From assembly GCA_947311565.1 (NCBI GenBank), contig CAMZLH010000036.1, forward strand, positions 1 to 43,459: a stretch of 43,459 nucleotides of DNA. The letters run 5' to 3'. The position numbers were made by a program, and so were the translations under genes. Source of the stretch: an uncultured Nitratifractor sp. GTDB taxonomy: Bacteria > Campylobacterota > Campylobacteria > Campylobacterales > Sulfurovaceae. A model generated the notes under the pieces. That model did no database searches. It was not told the origin of the DNA and saw only the letters and a program-made list of their open reading frames with translations. This document shows, piece by piece, positions 24,083-33,388 of this stretch; position 1 is the stretch's first letter, and the number at the start of each line of letters is the position of its first letter.

Positions 24083-26632
24083 ATGAGTATTAGAGAAGAG
24101 TTTTTATCATTTTTTGAATCAAAAGGGCATAGAGTAGTCTCTAGCTCTCCACTTGTTCCAGATGACGATACACTGTTATTTACTAATGCTGGTATGGTGC
24201 AGTTTAAAGGTATATTTACAGGTCAAGAGCCAATACCTACACCACCTCGTGCTACTAGCTCTCAAACTTGCTTAAGAGCTGGTGGAAAACATAATGATTT
24301 AGATAATGTTGGATATACAGCAAGACACCATACACTATTTGAGATGCTTGGTAACTTCTCTTTTGGAGATTATTTTAAAGAGGATGCAATTGCTAATGCT
24401 TGGGAGTTTGTAACTGATAAAAAGTATCTAAATTTACCTATTGAGAAGATGTGGGTAACTGTACATGATAGTGATGATGAAGCGTATGATATTTGGAAAA
24501 AATATATAAACGAAGATAGAATTATTAGATTTGGTGATAAAGATAATTTTTGGCAAATGGGTGATACTGGACCTTGTGGACCATGTAGTGAGATTTTTTA
24601 TGATCAAGGAGCAGAGCACTTTAACACTCCAGAAGATGTAATGGGTGGTGATGGTGACAGATTTTTAGAGATTTGGAACTTGGTATTTATGCAGTATGAG
24701 AGAAGTAGTGATGGAACACTTACACCACTTCCAAAGCCATCTATAGATACAGGAATGGGCTTAGAGAGGGTTGTTGCAATTAAAGAGGGAGTAATTAATA
24801 ATTATGACTCATCTTTATTTAAACCTTTAATAGAGAAGATTAGTGAGATTGTAGGAAAAGAGCCAAGTGAGAACAATATTGCATCTTATCGTGTAATTGC
24901 TGATCATCTGCGTTCAACAACATTTCTTTTAGCACAAGGTGTAAACTTTGATAAAGAGGGGCGTGGATATGTGCTAAGAAGAATCTTTAGAAGGGCTATT
25001 AGACATGGATATCTTCTTGGATTAAGAGAGCCATTTATGGATAAAATAGTAGATACTCTTTGTGCACAGATGGGTAGTGTTTATGACTACTTACCAAAAG
25101 CATCAGCTTCTATAAAAAATAGTATGAAGCTAGAGGGAGAGAGATTTTTTACTACTATTGAAGCTGGTATTAAACTATTTGAAGATGAGTTAAAAAATAG
25201 TAAAGATATATTTAGTGGAGAGGTTGCATTTAAACTTTATGATACTTATGGTTTTCCTTTAGATTTAACAGAGGATATGCTTAGAGAGAAAGATATAAAG
25301 CTTGATATTGATGGATTTAATAGAAGTATGCAAAAGCAAAGAGAGCAATCTAAAGCTAACTGGAAAGGTAGTGGAGACTCTGTTGCAAGTGGAGATTTTA
25401 AAGATATAAAAGAGAAGTTTGGAGTTAATGAGTTTGTAGGCTATGATGCAACAAACTTTAATACAGAAGTTTTGGCTCTTTTGGATGAAGAGTTTAAACT
25501 TACTGAGCAAGTAGATGGAAAAGGTTGGGTATATTTAGAAAAAACACCTTTATATGCCGAGAGTGGTGGGCAAGTTGGTGATAAAGGTGTTATTAAAATA
25601 GGCTCTAGCATTGTAAAAGTATTAGATACTAAGAAGTTTAACGATTTAAATTTAAGTTTAATTGAGGGATCTTTAAGTAGTGGAGATAGTGTAGAAGTTG
25701 TTGTAGATAGTAAACGATTTGAAATTGCTAAACACCACTCGGCAACCCACCTGTTACATGCAGCACTAAAAGATATTTTAGGAGAGCATGTTGCACAAGC
25801 TGGATCACTTAATGATGAGAGTAGATTAAGATTTGACTTTTCACATAATCAAGCATTAAGCAAAGAGGAGCTGAAAAAGGTTCAAGATTGGGTTAATGAT
25901 AAAATTTTAAGAGCTATAGATGTCAGAACAGATGTTATGTCTATAGATGAGGCTAAGAGTAGTGGTGCAGTAGCACTATTTGGTGAAAAATATGGTGATA
26001 GAGTTAGAGTTGTTAAGATGGGTAATGCCTCAACAGAGCTTTGTGGTGGTACACATATTAATAATATTGGTCTAATTGGATCATTTTTAATAACTAAAGA
26101 GAGTGGAGTTAGTGCAGGTATTAGAAGAGTAGAAGCGGTGTGTGGTGCAAGTGCTTTAGAGTATATTAGTAGTAATTTTGAGCTTTTAGAAGTTATTCGC
26201 CAAGAGCTTAAAAATGTAGATCCAATTGCTGGAATCAGTAGAGTTAAAAAAGAGAATAAAGAGTTAAAAGAAGAGTTACAAAATGCTTTAAACTCAACTA
26301 AGAAAGAGTTAACATCTGTAAAAGTTGGTGATATAGATTTAATTGTAGATATTATAGAAGCTGGAGATATAAAAAGTTTAATAGATGAAGCAAAAAATAG
26401 GTATGAGAAGGTGGCTATACTGCTACTACAGAAAAAAGGGGATAGAGTCTTATTAGCAGCAGGATCTAAAAATTGTGATCTTCATGCAGGTAATTGGATT
26501 AAAGAGGTTGCACCATCTGTAAAAGGTGGTGGTGGTGGACGCCCAGATTTTGCGCAAGCTGGTGGCAAAGATACCTCTAAAATTAAAGAGGCATTAGATT
26601 TGGCAATAAGTTACGCACAAGAGAATATATAG
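24083..26632 (+). CDS. alaS: Alanyl-tRNA synthetase
   Basis: An 849-residue class II synthetase. The catalytic core (about 1-250) has [23 protein letters not shown] and the motif 2 region [21 protein letters not shown]; the editing domain carries [12 protein letters not shown] and [10 protein letters not shown], whose His and Cys residues bind zinc and clear mischarged Ser-tRNA; the C-Ala domain ends with [16 protein letters not shown]. Length is close to the usual 850-875. The ATG follows AATAGGAT. It is followed by maf after two bases. Confidence 0.98.
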   Translation: MSIREEFLSFFESKGHRVVSSSPLVPDDDTLLFTNAGMVQFKGIFTGQEPIPTPPRATSSQTCLRAGGKHNDLDNVGYTARHHTLFEMLGNFSFGDYFKEDAIANAWEFVTDKKYLNLPIEKMWVTVHDSDDEAYDIWKKYINEDRIIRFGDKDNFWQMGDTGPCGPCSEIFYDQGAEHFNTPEDVMGGDGDRFLEIWNLVFMQYERSSDGTLTPLPKPSIDTGMGLERVVAIKEGVINNYDSSLFKPLIEKISEIVGKEPSENNIASYRVIADHLRSTTFLLAQGVNFDKEGRGYVLRRIFRRAIRHGYLLGLREPFMDKIVDTLCAQMGSVYDYLPKASASIKNSMKLEGERFFTTIEAGIKLFEDELKNSKDIFSGEVAFKLYDTYGFPLDLTEDMLREKDIKLDIDGFNRSMQKQREQSKANWKGSGDSVASGDFKDIKEKFGVNEFVGYDATNFNTEVLALLDEEFKLTEQVDGKGWVYLEKTPLYAESGGQVGDKGVIKIGSSIVKVLDTKKFNDLNLSLIEGSLSSGDSVEVVVDSKRFEIAKHHSATHLLHAALKDILGEHVAQAGSLNDESRLRFDFSHNQALSKEELKKVQDWVNDKILRAIDVRTDVMSIDEAKSSGAVALFGEKYGDRVRVVKMGNASTELCGGTHINNIGLIGSFLITKESGVSAGIRRVEAVCGASALEYISSNFELLEVIRQELKNVDPIAGISRVKKENKELKEELQNALNSTKKELTSVKVGDIDLIVDIIEAGDIKSLIDEAKNRYEKVAILLLQKKGDRVLLAAGSKNCDLHAGNWIKEVAPSVKGGGGGRPDFAQAGGKDTSKIKEALDLAISYAQENI

Positions 26633-26634
26633 CT

Positions 26635-27201
26635 ATGGTTAGGCTATGTTCTCTATCTGAAACTAGGGCTAAATTACTTGATAAGTTTAGTATAGATTAC
26701 ATACAATCACCAATAGATTTTAATGAAGATAGTGTAGTAGAGAGTGATGCTAAAAGTTTTGTTTATAAAGTAGTGCAGGGTAAGCTTAGTAGTGCTTTAA
26801 GCAGTTTTGAATTAGATACTCCACTTTTAGTTGCAGATACAGTAATTTCAACAAGTAGTGGGAAAATTTTAAGAAAAGCAAAAGATATCCATGATGCAAG
26901 AGAGATTTTATTAGCACAAAGTGGTAGTAGTATATCTATAATAACTGCAACTATTTTAAAATCTAAAAAATTAGAGTTTATAGATATATCATCTACTAAT
27001 TATAAGTTTTTAGAGTTTGAGAGTAGTGCTTTAGATATATATTTAGCTAGTAATGAGTGGCGTGGCAAGGCTGGTGCGTGTATGGTCGAAGGCTTTTGTA
27101 AAAACTATATAAAAGATGTAGTTGGTTTAGAGTCTAATGCAATGGGTCTGCCTGTCGAGAAGATAGTGCCATGGATAGAGATATATGGTAAAAATAGATA
27201 A
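26635..27201 (+). CDS. maf: Maf family nucleotide pyrophosphatase
   Basis: A 188-residue Maf/YhdE-like protein. The N-terminal LCSLSETRAKLL corresponds to the SxSPRR substrate loop, VADTVIS holds the catalytic-base Asp, and WRGKAGACMVEG with GLPVEKI close the fold. Maf proteins hydrolyse non-canonical or modified nucleoside triphosphates and have been linked to septum inhibition. It begins two bases after the alaS stop and overlaps the following ATPase gene by 17 bases. Confidence 0.9.
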   Translation: MVRLCSLSETRAKLLDKFSIDYIQSPIDFNEDSVVESDAKSFVYKVVQGKLSSALSSFELDTPLLVADTVISTSSGKILRKAKDIHDAREILLAQSGSSISIITATILKSKKLEFIDISSTNYKFLEFESSALDIYLASNEWRGKAGACMVEGFCKNYIKDVVGLESNAMGLPVEKIVPWIEIYGKNR

Positions 27202-27877
27202 ATTAAAGATAACATCAGCTAGTAAATGTTTAGTAGATTTATCTATGAATATATCTAAATCTACTGCTTTAGTTGGGCAAAGTGGTAGTGGAAAGTCTTT
27301 AACTCTTAAAGCAATTTTAGGTATGACACCTAGTAGTTTAAAGACTACCCTAGATATAGAGTCTCCATTTGATTTAATAAGAGGAGATACGCTATCTTTT
27401 GTTCCTCAAAACCCATTTACTGCACTCTCTCCTCTTACTAAGATATCTAAACAGTTTTATACAGATAAGAGCAGTATAAAAGAGATTTTTGATATGCTCT
27501 CTTTAGAGTGGAGATTATATAGTGAGTATCCAGCAAATTTGAGTGGTGGACAGCTGCAAAGAGTTATTTTTGCAATATCTTTAGTTAATAGACCAAAACT
27601 ACTTTTGCTAGATGAACCAACAACTGCATTAGATGCTAGTTTAAGAGATGAGATGGTATCTATAGTTAAGTCTCTTCAAGATAAGTTAGATTTTTCTATA
27701 CTTTTTGTAACTCACGATATAAATTTAGCTTCAACTTTATGCGAAGATATGGTAGTATTAAAGAATGGTTCGGTAGTAGAGTCTGGCAGTAGTAGGGATT
27801 TGTTAATTAATTCTAAAGAAGATTATACTAAGCTTTTGATTGAATCAAATTTTATAAATAGAGAGTATCGGCAATGA
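27185..27877 (+). CDS. ABC transporter ATP-binding protein (Opp/Dpp/Nik-type), orphan
   Basis: A 230-residue ABC ATPase with Walker A GQSGSGKS, Q-loop VPQNPFTALSPL, signature LSGGQLQRV, Walker B LLLLDEPTTALD and H-loop VTHD. The QNPFTALSPL segment and overall sequence resemble the peptide or nickel importer ATPases (DppD, NikD). No permease or binding protein is nearby; it sits between maf and pbp1A with overlaps on both sides (17 and 4 bases). It may work with components encoded elsewhere or have a different role. The function beyond ATP hydrolysis is not known. Confidence 0.9.
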   Translation: MVKIDKLKITSASKCLVDLSMNISKSTALVGQSGSGKSLTLKAILGMTPSSLKTTLDIESPFDLIRGDTLSFVPQNPFTALSPLTKISKQFYTDKSSIKEIFDMLSLEWRLYSEYPANLSGGQLQRVIFAISLVNRPKLLLLDEPTTALDASLRDEMVSIVKSLQDKLDFSILFVTHDINLASTLCEDMVVLKNGSVVESGSSRDLLINSKEDYTKLLIESNFINREYRQ

Positions 27878-29937
27878 TAAGTAAAATTATAAAATTTATA
27901 GTTGTTTTAGGCTTACTATTTTTAGCTTTACTATTTGGAATATTTGCTTATACATATAGTTCTGTAGATTCTGATGTAAAAAGAGTTACCAGCTATACTC
28001 CTGATATATCAACAGAGATTTTAGATAGAAATGGTAGAAGAATAGCATTTATATTTAGCAAACGCCATAGGCTTTACGCAACTTATAGTGAGATACCTTT
28101 TTATATTATTGAGGGTGTAGTTGCAATGGAGGATACTAAATTTTTTGAGCATAAAGGTGTAAATCCTGATGCAATTGCTAGAGCAGTTATTAAAGATATT
28201 AAAGCTCGAGCATTTGTAGAGGGTGGAAGTACAATTACGCAACAGCTTATTAAGAATATGTTCTTAAGTAGAAAAAAGAAGCTGAGTCGTAAATTAAAAG
28301 AGATGATATTAGCTTATAAAATAGAGAAAAAATTATCTAAAGAGGATATTTTAGAGAGATACTTAAATGAGATACCATATGGAAATAACTATTTAGGTGT
28401 AAAGACAGCTGCAGAGGGGTACTTTAGAAAGCCACTAAATAGTCTCTCTTTAAAAGAGTCTGCTATTCTTGTTGGTATACCAAATGCACCATCTTTTTAT
28501 AATCCTTTAAAGCACTATAAAAGGGTTGCTAAACGAGCAAATTTAATACTTAAAAGATTAAAAAGACTTGGTTGGATTACTGAAGATGAGTATAACATTG
28601 CTAAAAGTGAGCAACCGAGAGTCTATAAAACATCATTAACGCAGAATATTGCACCATATATTGTAGATGAAGTTGTCAGAAGATTTAAAGATAAATTTAA
28701 AGATTTAAAAACAGGTGGCTATAAGATATTTACTACAATAGATTTAGACAAGCAGCTTATAGCCAATAGTGCCGTTAAGGATAATCTTTTAAAGCATATA
28801 GAGAAGATTGATGAGAAGTTATCTAAAACTAACTTAAATGGGGCATTAGTATCTGTTGAAAATAGAACAGGAGATATCTTAGCACTAGTAGGTGGAGTAG
28901 ATTATAAAAAGAGCTCTTTTAATAGAGCAACAATGATAAAAAGGCAGCCAGGTTCAGCTTTTAAACCATTTGTTTATCAAACAGCATTAGACTATGGTTA
29001 CAATCCAGCAACGAAACTTGCAGATTTATCTAGAACTTTTAAATATACAAAGGGTGGTAAATCATATACCTGGACACCACAAAATTATGAGAGAAACTTT
29101 AAAGGTTTTATCTCTTTAAGAGAGGCTTTGGTTGAGTCTAGAAATTTAGCTACAGTTAACTTAGTTTATGATTTAGGTCTACAAAAAATAAGAGATAGGC
29201 TATCTAGATTAGATGTAGATAATATTCCTAATGATCTATCGATATCATTAGGTAACTTAGCATTAAGTCCACTTAAAATGGCACAAATATTTACTATTTT
29301 CTCTAACTATGGGCATATGATAGAACCAAGGTTAGTTAGTAAAATTGTATCTAAATATAACTCTATACTATACGAAACACAACCAAAAGAGATTTTAGAT
29401 TTTACTAAGCCAAAACAGGCATATTTAATGACAACTATTTTAAAAGATGTTATTACGCGTGGTACAGGTAAAAATGCAAAAGTTAAAGGGTTAGAACTAG
29501 CTGGCAAAACGGGAACAACAAATAACTATGTAGATGCTTGGTTTTGCGGATACTCTCCAACAACCACAACGATAGTATGGTATGGTAGAGATAAGTATAA
29601 ACCTATATATAAAGGTGCAACTGGTGGTAGAGTAGCTGCACCAGCATTTGCTCAATACTATAGACAAGTTTTACTCTTAGAGCCAAATATTAAACGAGAG
29701 TTTGATATACCAAAAGGTATCTTAGCTGGAAGTTATGCTGGTAAAACAGAGTTGTATACATCTATATCCCCACTACCTAGAAGTAAAAAAAGTTTAGATA
29801 TTTATGATGAAGCTGCAAGTTTTCCATTAGATAATAGTGTTAAAAAAGCAGAAAAGAGAAGTGAGAAGTCGAAAAATATAGATAGCTACAATGAAGAGCA
29901 AAGCAGTAGTAGTGAAGATGTAGAGGTTTTATATTAA
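27874..29937 (+). CDS. pbp1A: Bifunctional penicillin-binding protein 1A
   Basis: A 687-residue class A enzyme. After a membrane anchor (about 7-28), the GT51 glycosyltransferase domain shows MEDTKFFEHKGV with catalytic E86, EGGSTITQQLIKN, and LNEIPYGNNYLGV with AAEGYF. The transpeptidase domain has SAFK (S361, K364), SRN in LVESRNLATVN, and GKTGTT. A short Ser- and charge-rich tail ends the protein. It polymerises and cross-links peptidoglycan at the inner membrane's outer face, complementing the FtsW-FtsI pair encoded 6 kb upstream. Its ATG overlaps the ABC ATPase stop by 4 bases. Confidence 0.95.
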   Translation: MISKIIKFIVVLGLLFLALLFGIFAYTYSSVDSDVKRVTSYTPDISTEILDRNGRRIAFIFSKRHRLYATYSEIPFYIIEGVVAMEDTKFFEHKGVNPDAIARAVIKDIKARAFVEGGSTITQQLIKNMFLSRKKKLSRKLKEMILAYKIEKKLSKEDILERYLNEIPYGNNYLGVKTAAEGYFRKPLNSLSLKESAILVGIPNAPSFYNPLKHYKRVAKRANLILKRLKRLGWITEDEYNIAKSEQPRVYKTSLTQNIAPYIVDEVVRRFKDKFKDLKTGGYKIFTTIDLDKQLIANSAVKDNLLKHIEKIDEKLSKTNLNGALVSVENRTGDILALVGGVDYKKSSFNRATMIKRQPGSAFKPFVYQTALDYGYNPATKLADLSRTFKYTKGGKSYTWTPQNYERNFKGFISLREALVESRNLATVNLVYDLGLQKIRDRLSRLDVDNIPNDLSISLGNLALSPLKMAQIFTIFSNYGHMIEPRLVSKIVSKYNSILYETQPKEILDFTKPKQAYLMTTILKDVITRGTGKNAKVKGLELAGKTGTTNNYVDAWFCGYSPTTTTIVWYGRDKYKPIYKGATGGRVAAPAFAQYYRQVLLLEPNIKREFDIPKGILAGSYAGKTELYTSISPLPRSKKSLDIYDEAASFPLDNSVKKAEKRSEKSKNIDSYNEEQSSSSEDVEVLY

Positions 29938-30105
29938 AGTTATACAAAAAGTATATTGAGCAGCTAGTAGTAATTATTAATTATTTTGAGTATGTTTAGA
30001 GAGTAAATATTTAATTTATATAGATAATATGCAATCTATTAATTAAAGTTATTCACTATGTGAATGAATATGTGAATAATACATAAAAGTGATTATTTTT
30101 AAAGG
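29938..30105. other. AT-rich intergenic region after pbp1A
   Basis: This stretch holds no gene that I can see. It is almost entirely A and T from 29985 to 30050 and then carries the cluster of DnaA-box-like sites before the 3' end of tRNA-Asn. A looser match, TTATACAAA, lies at 29940-29948. Confidence 0.5.
30049..30079. promoter_or_regulatory. Cluster of three DnaA-box-like sites
   Basis: Three nonamers match the DnaA box within 31 bases: TTATTCACT on the plus strand (30049-30057), TCATTCACA on the minus strand (30067-30059) and TTATTCACA on the minus strand (30079-30071). All share the TTCAC core described for Campylobacterota, one equals the general TTATNCACA consensus, and spacings are 10-12 bases. 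They lie beside an AT-rich tract. Flanking genes (pbp1A, tRNA-Asn, ribD) are not the usual oriC neighbours, so a titration or regulatory site is as likely as an origin. Confidence 0.5.
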
Positions 30106-30180
30106 TGGCTCCGGATGCTGGATTCGAACCAGCGACCAAATGATTAACAGTCATCTACTCTACCGCTGAGCTAATCCGGA
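30106..30180 (-). tRNA. tRNA-Asn (anticodon GTT) with encoded CCA
   Basis: The minus strand folds as a full cloverleaf: acceptor stem TCCGGAT/ATCCGGA, D arm with AGCTCAGCGGTAGAG, anticodon loop CTGTTAATC with GTT, and T arm GCTGG-TTCGAATC-CCAGC. The discriminator is G, as expected for Asn, and CCA is encoded at 30108-30106. A -10 box lies 28 bases upstream. It is a single tRNA on the strand opposite to its neighbours. Confidence 0.97.
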
Positions 30181-30207
30181 TTTGAACATTTGTTTTGAAG
30201 TGGTGGA

Positions 30208-30213
30208 ATTATA
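30208..30213 (-). promoter_or_regulatory. Putative -10 box for tRNA-Asn
   Basis: On the minus strand TTACTATAATTCC places TATAAT at 30213-30208, 28 bases before the tRNA's first base, with a T-rich tract just upstream. Confidence 0.55.
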
Positions 30214-30265
30214 GTAAAAAAAAATATATTTGTCAAGAGTATTTGAGTAATTTTTAATTTTTTTG

Positions 30266-30271
30266 TATAAT
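30266..30271 (+). promoter_or_regulatory. Putative extended -10 box for ribD
   Basis: TTTTTTTGTATAATTA contains a TG-extended TATAAT. A start point near 30278 leaves room for the GGAG ribosome binding site at 30284-30287 and the GTG start at 30294, but not for a site serving the TTG at 30282. Confidence 0.55.
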
Positions 30272-30293
30272 TAAATAAAAATTGGAGTTTTTA

Positions 30294-31304
30294 GTGGATT
30301 TTGAGAATATATATATGAGTTTAGCAGTTAAAGAGGCATTTAAGTATCAGTTTATTACATATCCAAATCCAGCAGTTGGTTCTGTTGTTTTATATAAGGG
30401 TGCAATAGTTGCTATTGAGGCTCATCAAAAGGCTGGTACATCGCATGCAGAGGTTTTAGCTCTTCTTAGTGCATATAGGCAAATTAGTGGTAAGAGTATA
30501 GACTTTGATAGATTTAATGCTATATTAGCGCATAATTTTTTGCTCTCTTTGCCTAAAGATTTTTTTAAGGAGTGTTCTATATATGTAACTTTAGAGCCCT
30601 GTTCTCATGTAGGAAAGACTCCATCTTGTGCAAATTTAATTACTACTTTAGGTTTAAAAGAGGTAATAATTGGGGCTAAAGACCCCATAAAGTCTCATAG
30701 TGGTGGTATTGATATCTTGGAAGAGTGTGGAATTAGAGTAAAGTTTTTAGACTCTTATGAGGCAAAAGTGTTGCTAGAGCCATTTATAATTTGGCAAGAT
30801 AGAGCTTTTGTTCTCTTTAAGTTAGCTCAAACTATAAATGGTCAGATAGGTGGAGGGTATATTAGCTCTAAAAACTCTTTAAAACATACTCATAAAATTA
30901 GAGAAGTTTGCTCTAGTTTACTAATAGGTGGTAATACAGTAAGAGTAGATAGACCAACATTAGATTGTAGGTTTATTAATGCCAAGGCACCAAATGTTAT
31001 AATTTACTCTAAAAGTGGAAAATTAGAGAGTAGCATACCACTATTTAGTGTAGAGGGTAGAGAGGTTAAAATTAGTTCTAAATTAGATTTTTTAGATAAG
31101 CCATCGCTCATTTTAGTAGAGGGTGGAGATGGAATGTTTAAAGCTATAAAAGATAAGATAGATTGGTTTTTAAATTATCAGGCACCAAAAATTGCAAAAA
31201 AGAGTGTTAGCTACTATAGCGATATAGAGTTAGAGTTTATAAATGCATCTATTGTAGGAGATGATTTAAGAATATATAGTAGATTTAAAACAACTATTAT
31301 ATAA
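30294..31304 (+). CDS. ribD: Riboflavin biosynthesis protein RibD (deaminase/reductase)
   Basis: A 336-residue bifunctional enzyme for the second and third steps of riboflavin synthesis. The deaminase domain has NPAVGSVV, the zinc ligand His in SHAEVLAL, and PCSHVGKTPSC with both Cys ligands. The C-terminal reductase domain includes FKLAQTINGQI, RVDRPTLDCR and LILVEGGDGM. GTG at 30294 is preferred over the in-frame TTG at 30282 because GGAG lies 6 bases before the GTG and overlaps the TTG codon; the start VDFENIYMSLAVKEA also aligns with the usual family N terminus. The deaminase insert around residues 45-75 is slightly longer than usual. Confidence 0.93.
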   Translation: MDFENIYMSLAVKEAFKYQFITYPNPAVGSVVLYKGAIVAIEAHQKAGTSHAEVLALLSAYRQISGKSIDFDRFNAILAHNFLLSLPKDFFKECSIYVTLEPCSHVGKTPSCANLITTLGLKEVIIGAKDPIKSHSGGIDILEECGIRVKFLDSYEAKVLLEPFIIWQDRAFVLFKLAQTINGQIGGGYISSKNSLKHTHKIREVCSSLLIGGNTVRVDRPTLDCRFINAKAPNVIIYSKSGKLESSIPLFSVEGREVKISSKLDFLDKPSLILVEGGDGMFKAIKDKIDWFLNYQAPKIAKKSVSYYSDIELEFINASIVGDDLRIYSRFKTTII

Positions 31305-31320
31305 TTAAGGTAATTTTTTA

Positions 31321-32055
31321 ATGGAGATTAGTTTGGATAAGCAGAAAAAACAGCAAGATATTGTAAATATGTTCGATGACATCGCCTCTACATACGATTT
31401 AGCAAATAGAGTTTTAACAATGGGTATAGATATAAAGTGGAGAAAGATAGCGTGTCAGAAATCGTATGAGATACTTAATTTAAAAGAGTTAAAACAAGTT
31501 ACTGATGTAGCGTGTGGTACAGGTGATTTACTTATGTTTTGGAGAGAGTTTGCCCAAAAAAATAGTATAGAAGTAAAAAATTATGTAGGTGTTGACCCAT
31601 CTGTAAATATGCTCGAAGTTGCAAGAAAAAAGATAGATTTTGCTTCGTTTAAAGAGGGTAAAGCGCAAGAGCTACCAGTAGAAGATGAGAGCACTGAGAT
31701 AATATCGATAAGTTATGGAATAAGAAATGTAGTAGATAGAGTAGAAGCCCTGCAAGAGTTTTACAGAGCTCTAAAACCTGGTGGAATTGTAGTAATTTTA
31801 GAGTTTACAAAACAAGATAGAAGTGGAGTAATAGATAAAGTTGTAGATTTTGGAATGAAAAAGATACTACCAATGGTTGGTGGATTAATATCTAAAAACT
31901 ATGCAGCTTACAAGTATTTGCCAGATTCAATAGAGGGCTTTTTAACAACAAAAATGCTAGAAGATGAACTAACAAGCGTAGGATTTAAAATGAGTTACAC
32001 TAAAAGCTTCACCATGGGGATATCGACACTTTTGATTGCACAAAAATCTTTGTAG
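31321..32055 (+). CDS. ubiE: Demethylmenaquinone/ubiquinone C-methyltransferase UbiE (MenG)
   Basis: A 244-residue class I SAM methyltransferase. The family signature MFDDIASTYDLANRVLTMGID...WR is at the N terminus, followed by SAM motif DVACGTGDLL, VGVDPSVNMLEVARKK and ISYGIRNVVDRVEALQEFYRALKPGG. In Campylobacterota, which use menaquinone, the expected job is the methylation of demethylmenaquinone or a related quinone. It lies 16 bases after ribD and 10 bases before the ATPase gene. Confidence 0.95.
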   Translation: MEISLDKQKKQQDIVNMFDDIASTYDLANRVLTMGIDIKWRKIACQKSYEILNLKELKQVTDVACGTGDLLMFWREFAQKNSIEVKNYVGVDPSVNMLEVARKKIDFASFKEGKAQELPVEDESTEIISISYGIRNVVDRVEALQEFYRALKPGGIVVILEFTKQDRSGVIDKVVDFGMKKILPMVGGLISKNYAAYKYLPDSIEGFLTTKMLEDELTSVGFKMSYTKSFTMGISTLLIAQKSL

Positions 32056-32065
32056 GGAGTTTATA

Positions 32066-33388
32066 ATGGCAAGTTTAGATAGTATTAAAAGAAAACTCAT
32101 AGAGATTGAAAATATTGTAGAAACTTTAAAAAGTAATTTTTTAGAAAATGGTATTGATGCTAATGAGTTATTAGAGTTAATAAAATACTATCTAAATAAT
32201 TTTGAGCAATTAGAAAGTTTTAAAGATAGAGTTTTACTCGATTTGCTTGATGAGAAGTTATATTATTTTTATGAAAAATACAACTATATAAAATCATATA
32301 AAAATAAATTTTTGTTAGCTATAAACTTCTTAAAAAAGCACAAAAATACCTTTTTTAAACAAAATCATACAAACAAATCTGCTACAAAACAACTTCCAAA
32401 AAAGATTGATTTTAAATATATTGATAATATTAAAATATCTAACTTTTTTAGTATTAAAAATATAGAGTTAAATGGTTTAAAAGGTAAAAAAGAGGTCTAT
32501 ATTGTTGGTGAAAATGGAGATGGTAAAACGCTTTTACTTCAAGCAATTACAATTGGGTTAAAAGGGACAATTGAAGATAGCTTAAAAGAGTTTAGAAAAA
32601 GAGAAGAAGAGTTTTCTATCGAAATTGAGAATAAAGAGAGTATAAAAGATTGGTTTTTTGCTTATGGAAGTTCAAGAAACAGTAGCTGTCAAATAAAAGA
32701 GGATAAAGTTGGTTTTCTAACTCTATTTAGTTCAGAGTATGACCTCTATAGCCCAACAGAGTGGTTAATAGAGCTATATAATGCCCAAAATGCGAATGAA
32801 GAGTTGGTTATATCTTTGCAAGATGCTATTGGACTTTTACAAAAGATGTTAAATAGAGATATTGATATAGAAGTTAATTATAAAAGTGTTAAGTTTATAG
32901 AAAAAGGCTCAGAGGTCTCTTTTGAACAACTATCATCTGGGTATAAAAGTGTAATTACTATTATTTGTGATTTAATATATAGATTATCCCAATTGCAGCA
33001 AGTTAGCAATATATCTGAGTTTAAAAGTGTTGTTTTAATTGATGAAATAGAGTTGCATCTACACCCAAAGTGGCAATATAGATTTATGCAAAAGTTAAGA
33101 GAGATATTTCCTAATATTCAATTTATTGTTACAACACATAGCTCAACAGTAATTTTAGGCTCAAGTATAGATGCAATATACTACTCTATCTATAAAGAGG
33201 ATGGAGAGACTAAAATATCTGAGCCTCAAGAGATAAAGAGTCAATTTATTAATGAGATACAATTAAATATTTTTGGTTTCGATATCAATAGTGAACTTTT
33301 AAATAATAATTTAAATTATAATAGGCAAAAACAGCAAAAAGCTAAAGATGCTCTACTGAATTTAATAGATATCAATAAGGATAAGTGA
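32066..33388 (+). CDS. SMC/ABC-type AAA ATPase (AAA_21-like) paired with a PIN nuclease
   Basis: A 440-residue ATPase. Residues 1-115 are helical and charged with no known domain. The ATPase spans about 118-410: Walker A GENGDGKT (148-155), signature LSSG (289-292), Walker B VVLIDEIE with D326 and E327, and H-loop TTHSS with H358. The gap between Walker A and signature is only about 130 residues, so there is no long SMC coiled coil; this size and layout recall PtuA of Septu and AriA of PARIS. No TOPRIM domain is present. ATG at 32066 with AGGGAG upstream is chosen over a TTG at 32036 inside ubiE. Its TGA overlaps the ATG of the PIN gene. Confidence 0.85.
   Translation: MASLDSIKRKLIEIENIVETLKSNFLENGIDANELLELIKYYLNNFEQLESFKDRVLLDLLDEKLYYFYEKYNYIKSYKNKFLLAINFLKKHKNTFFKQNHTNKSATKQLPKKIDFKYIDNIKISNFFSIKNIELNGLKGKKEVYIVGENGDGKTLLLQAITIGLKGTIEDSLKEFRKREEEFSIEIENKESIKDWFFAYGSSRNSSCQIKEDKVGFLTLFSSEYDLYSPTEWLIELYNAQNANEELVISLQDAIGLLQKMLNRDIDIEVNYKSVKFIEKGSEVSFEQLSSGYKSVITIICDLIYRLSQLQQVSNISEFKSVVLIDEIELHLHPKWQYRFMQKLREIFPNIQFIVTTHSSTVILGSSIDAIYYSIYKEDGETKISEPQEIKSQFINEIQLNIFGFDINSELLNNNLNYNRQKQQKAKDALLNLIDINKDK

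Noticed and set aside
30282-30293. TTG at 30282 as the ribD start
   Set aside because: The GGAG ribosome binding site overlaps this codon; GTG at 30294 is correctly spaced and gives the family N terminus.
32036-32065. TTG at 32036 as the ATPase start
   Set aside because: It lies within ubiE with no ribosome binding site; ATG at 32066 has AGGGAG upstream.
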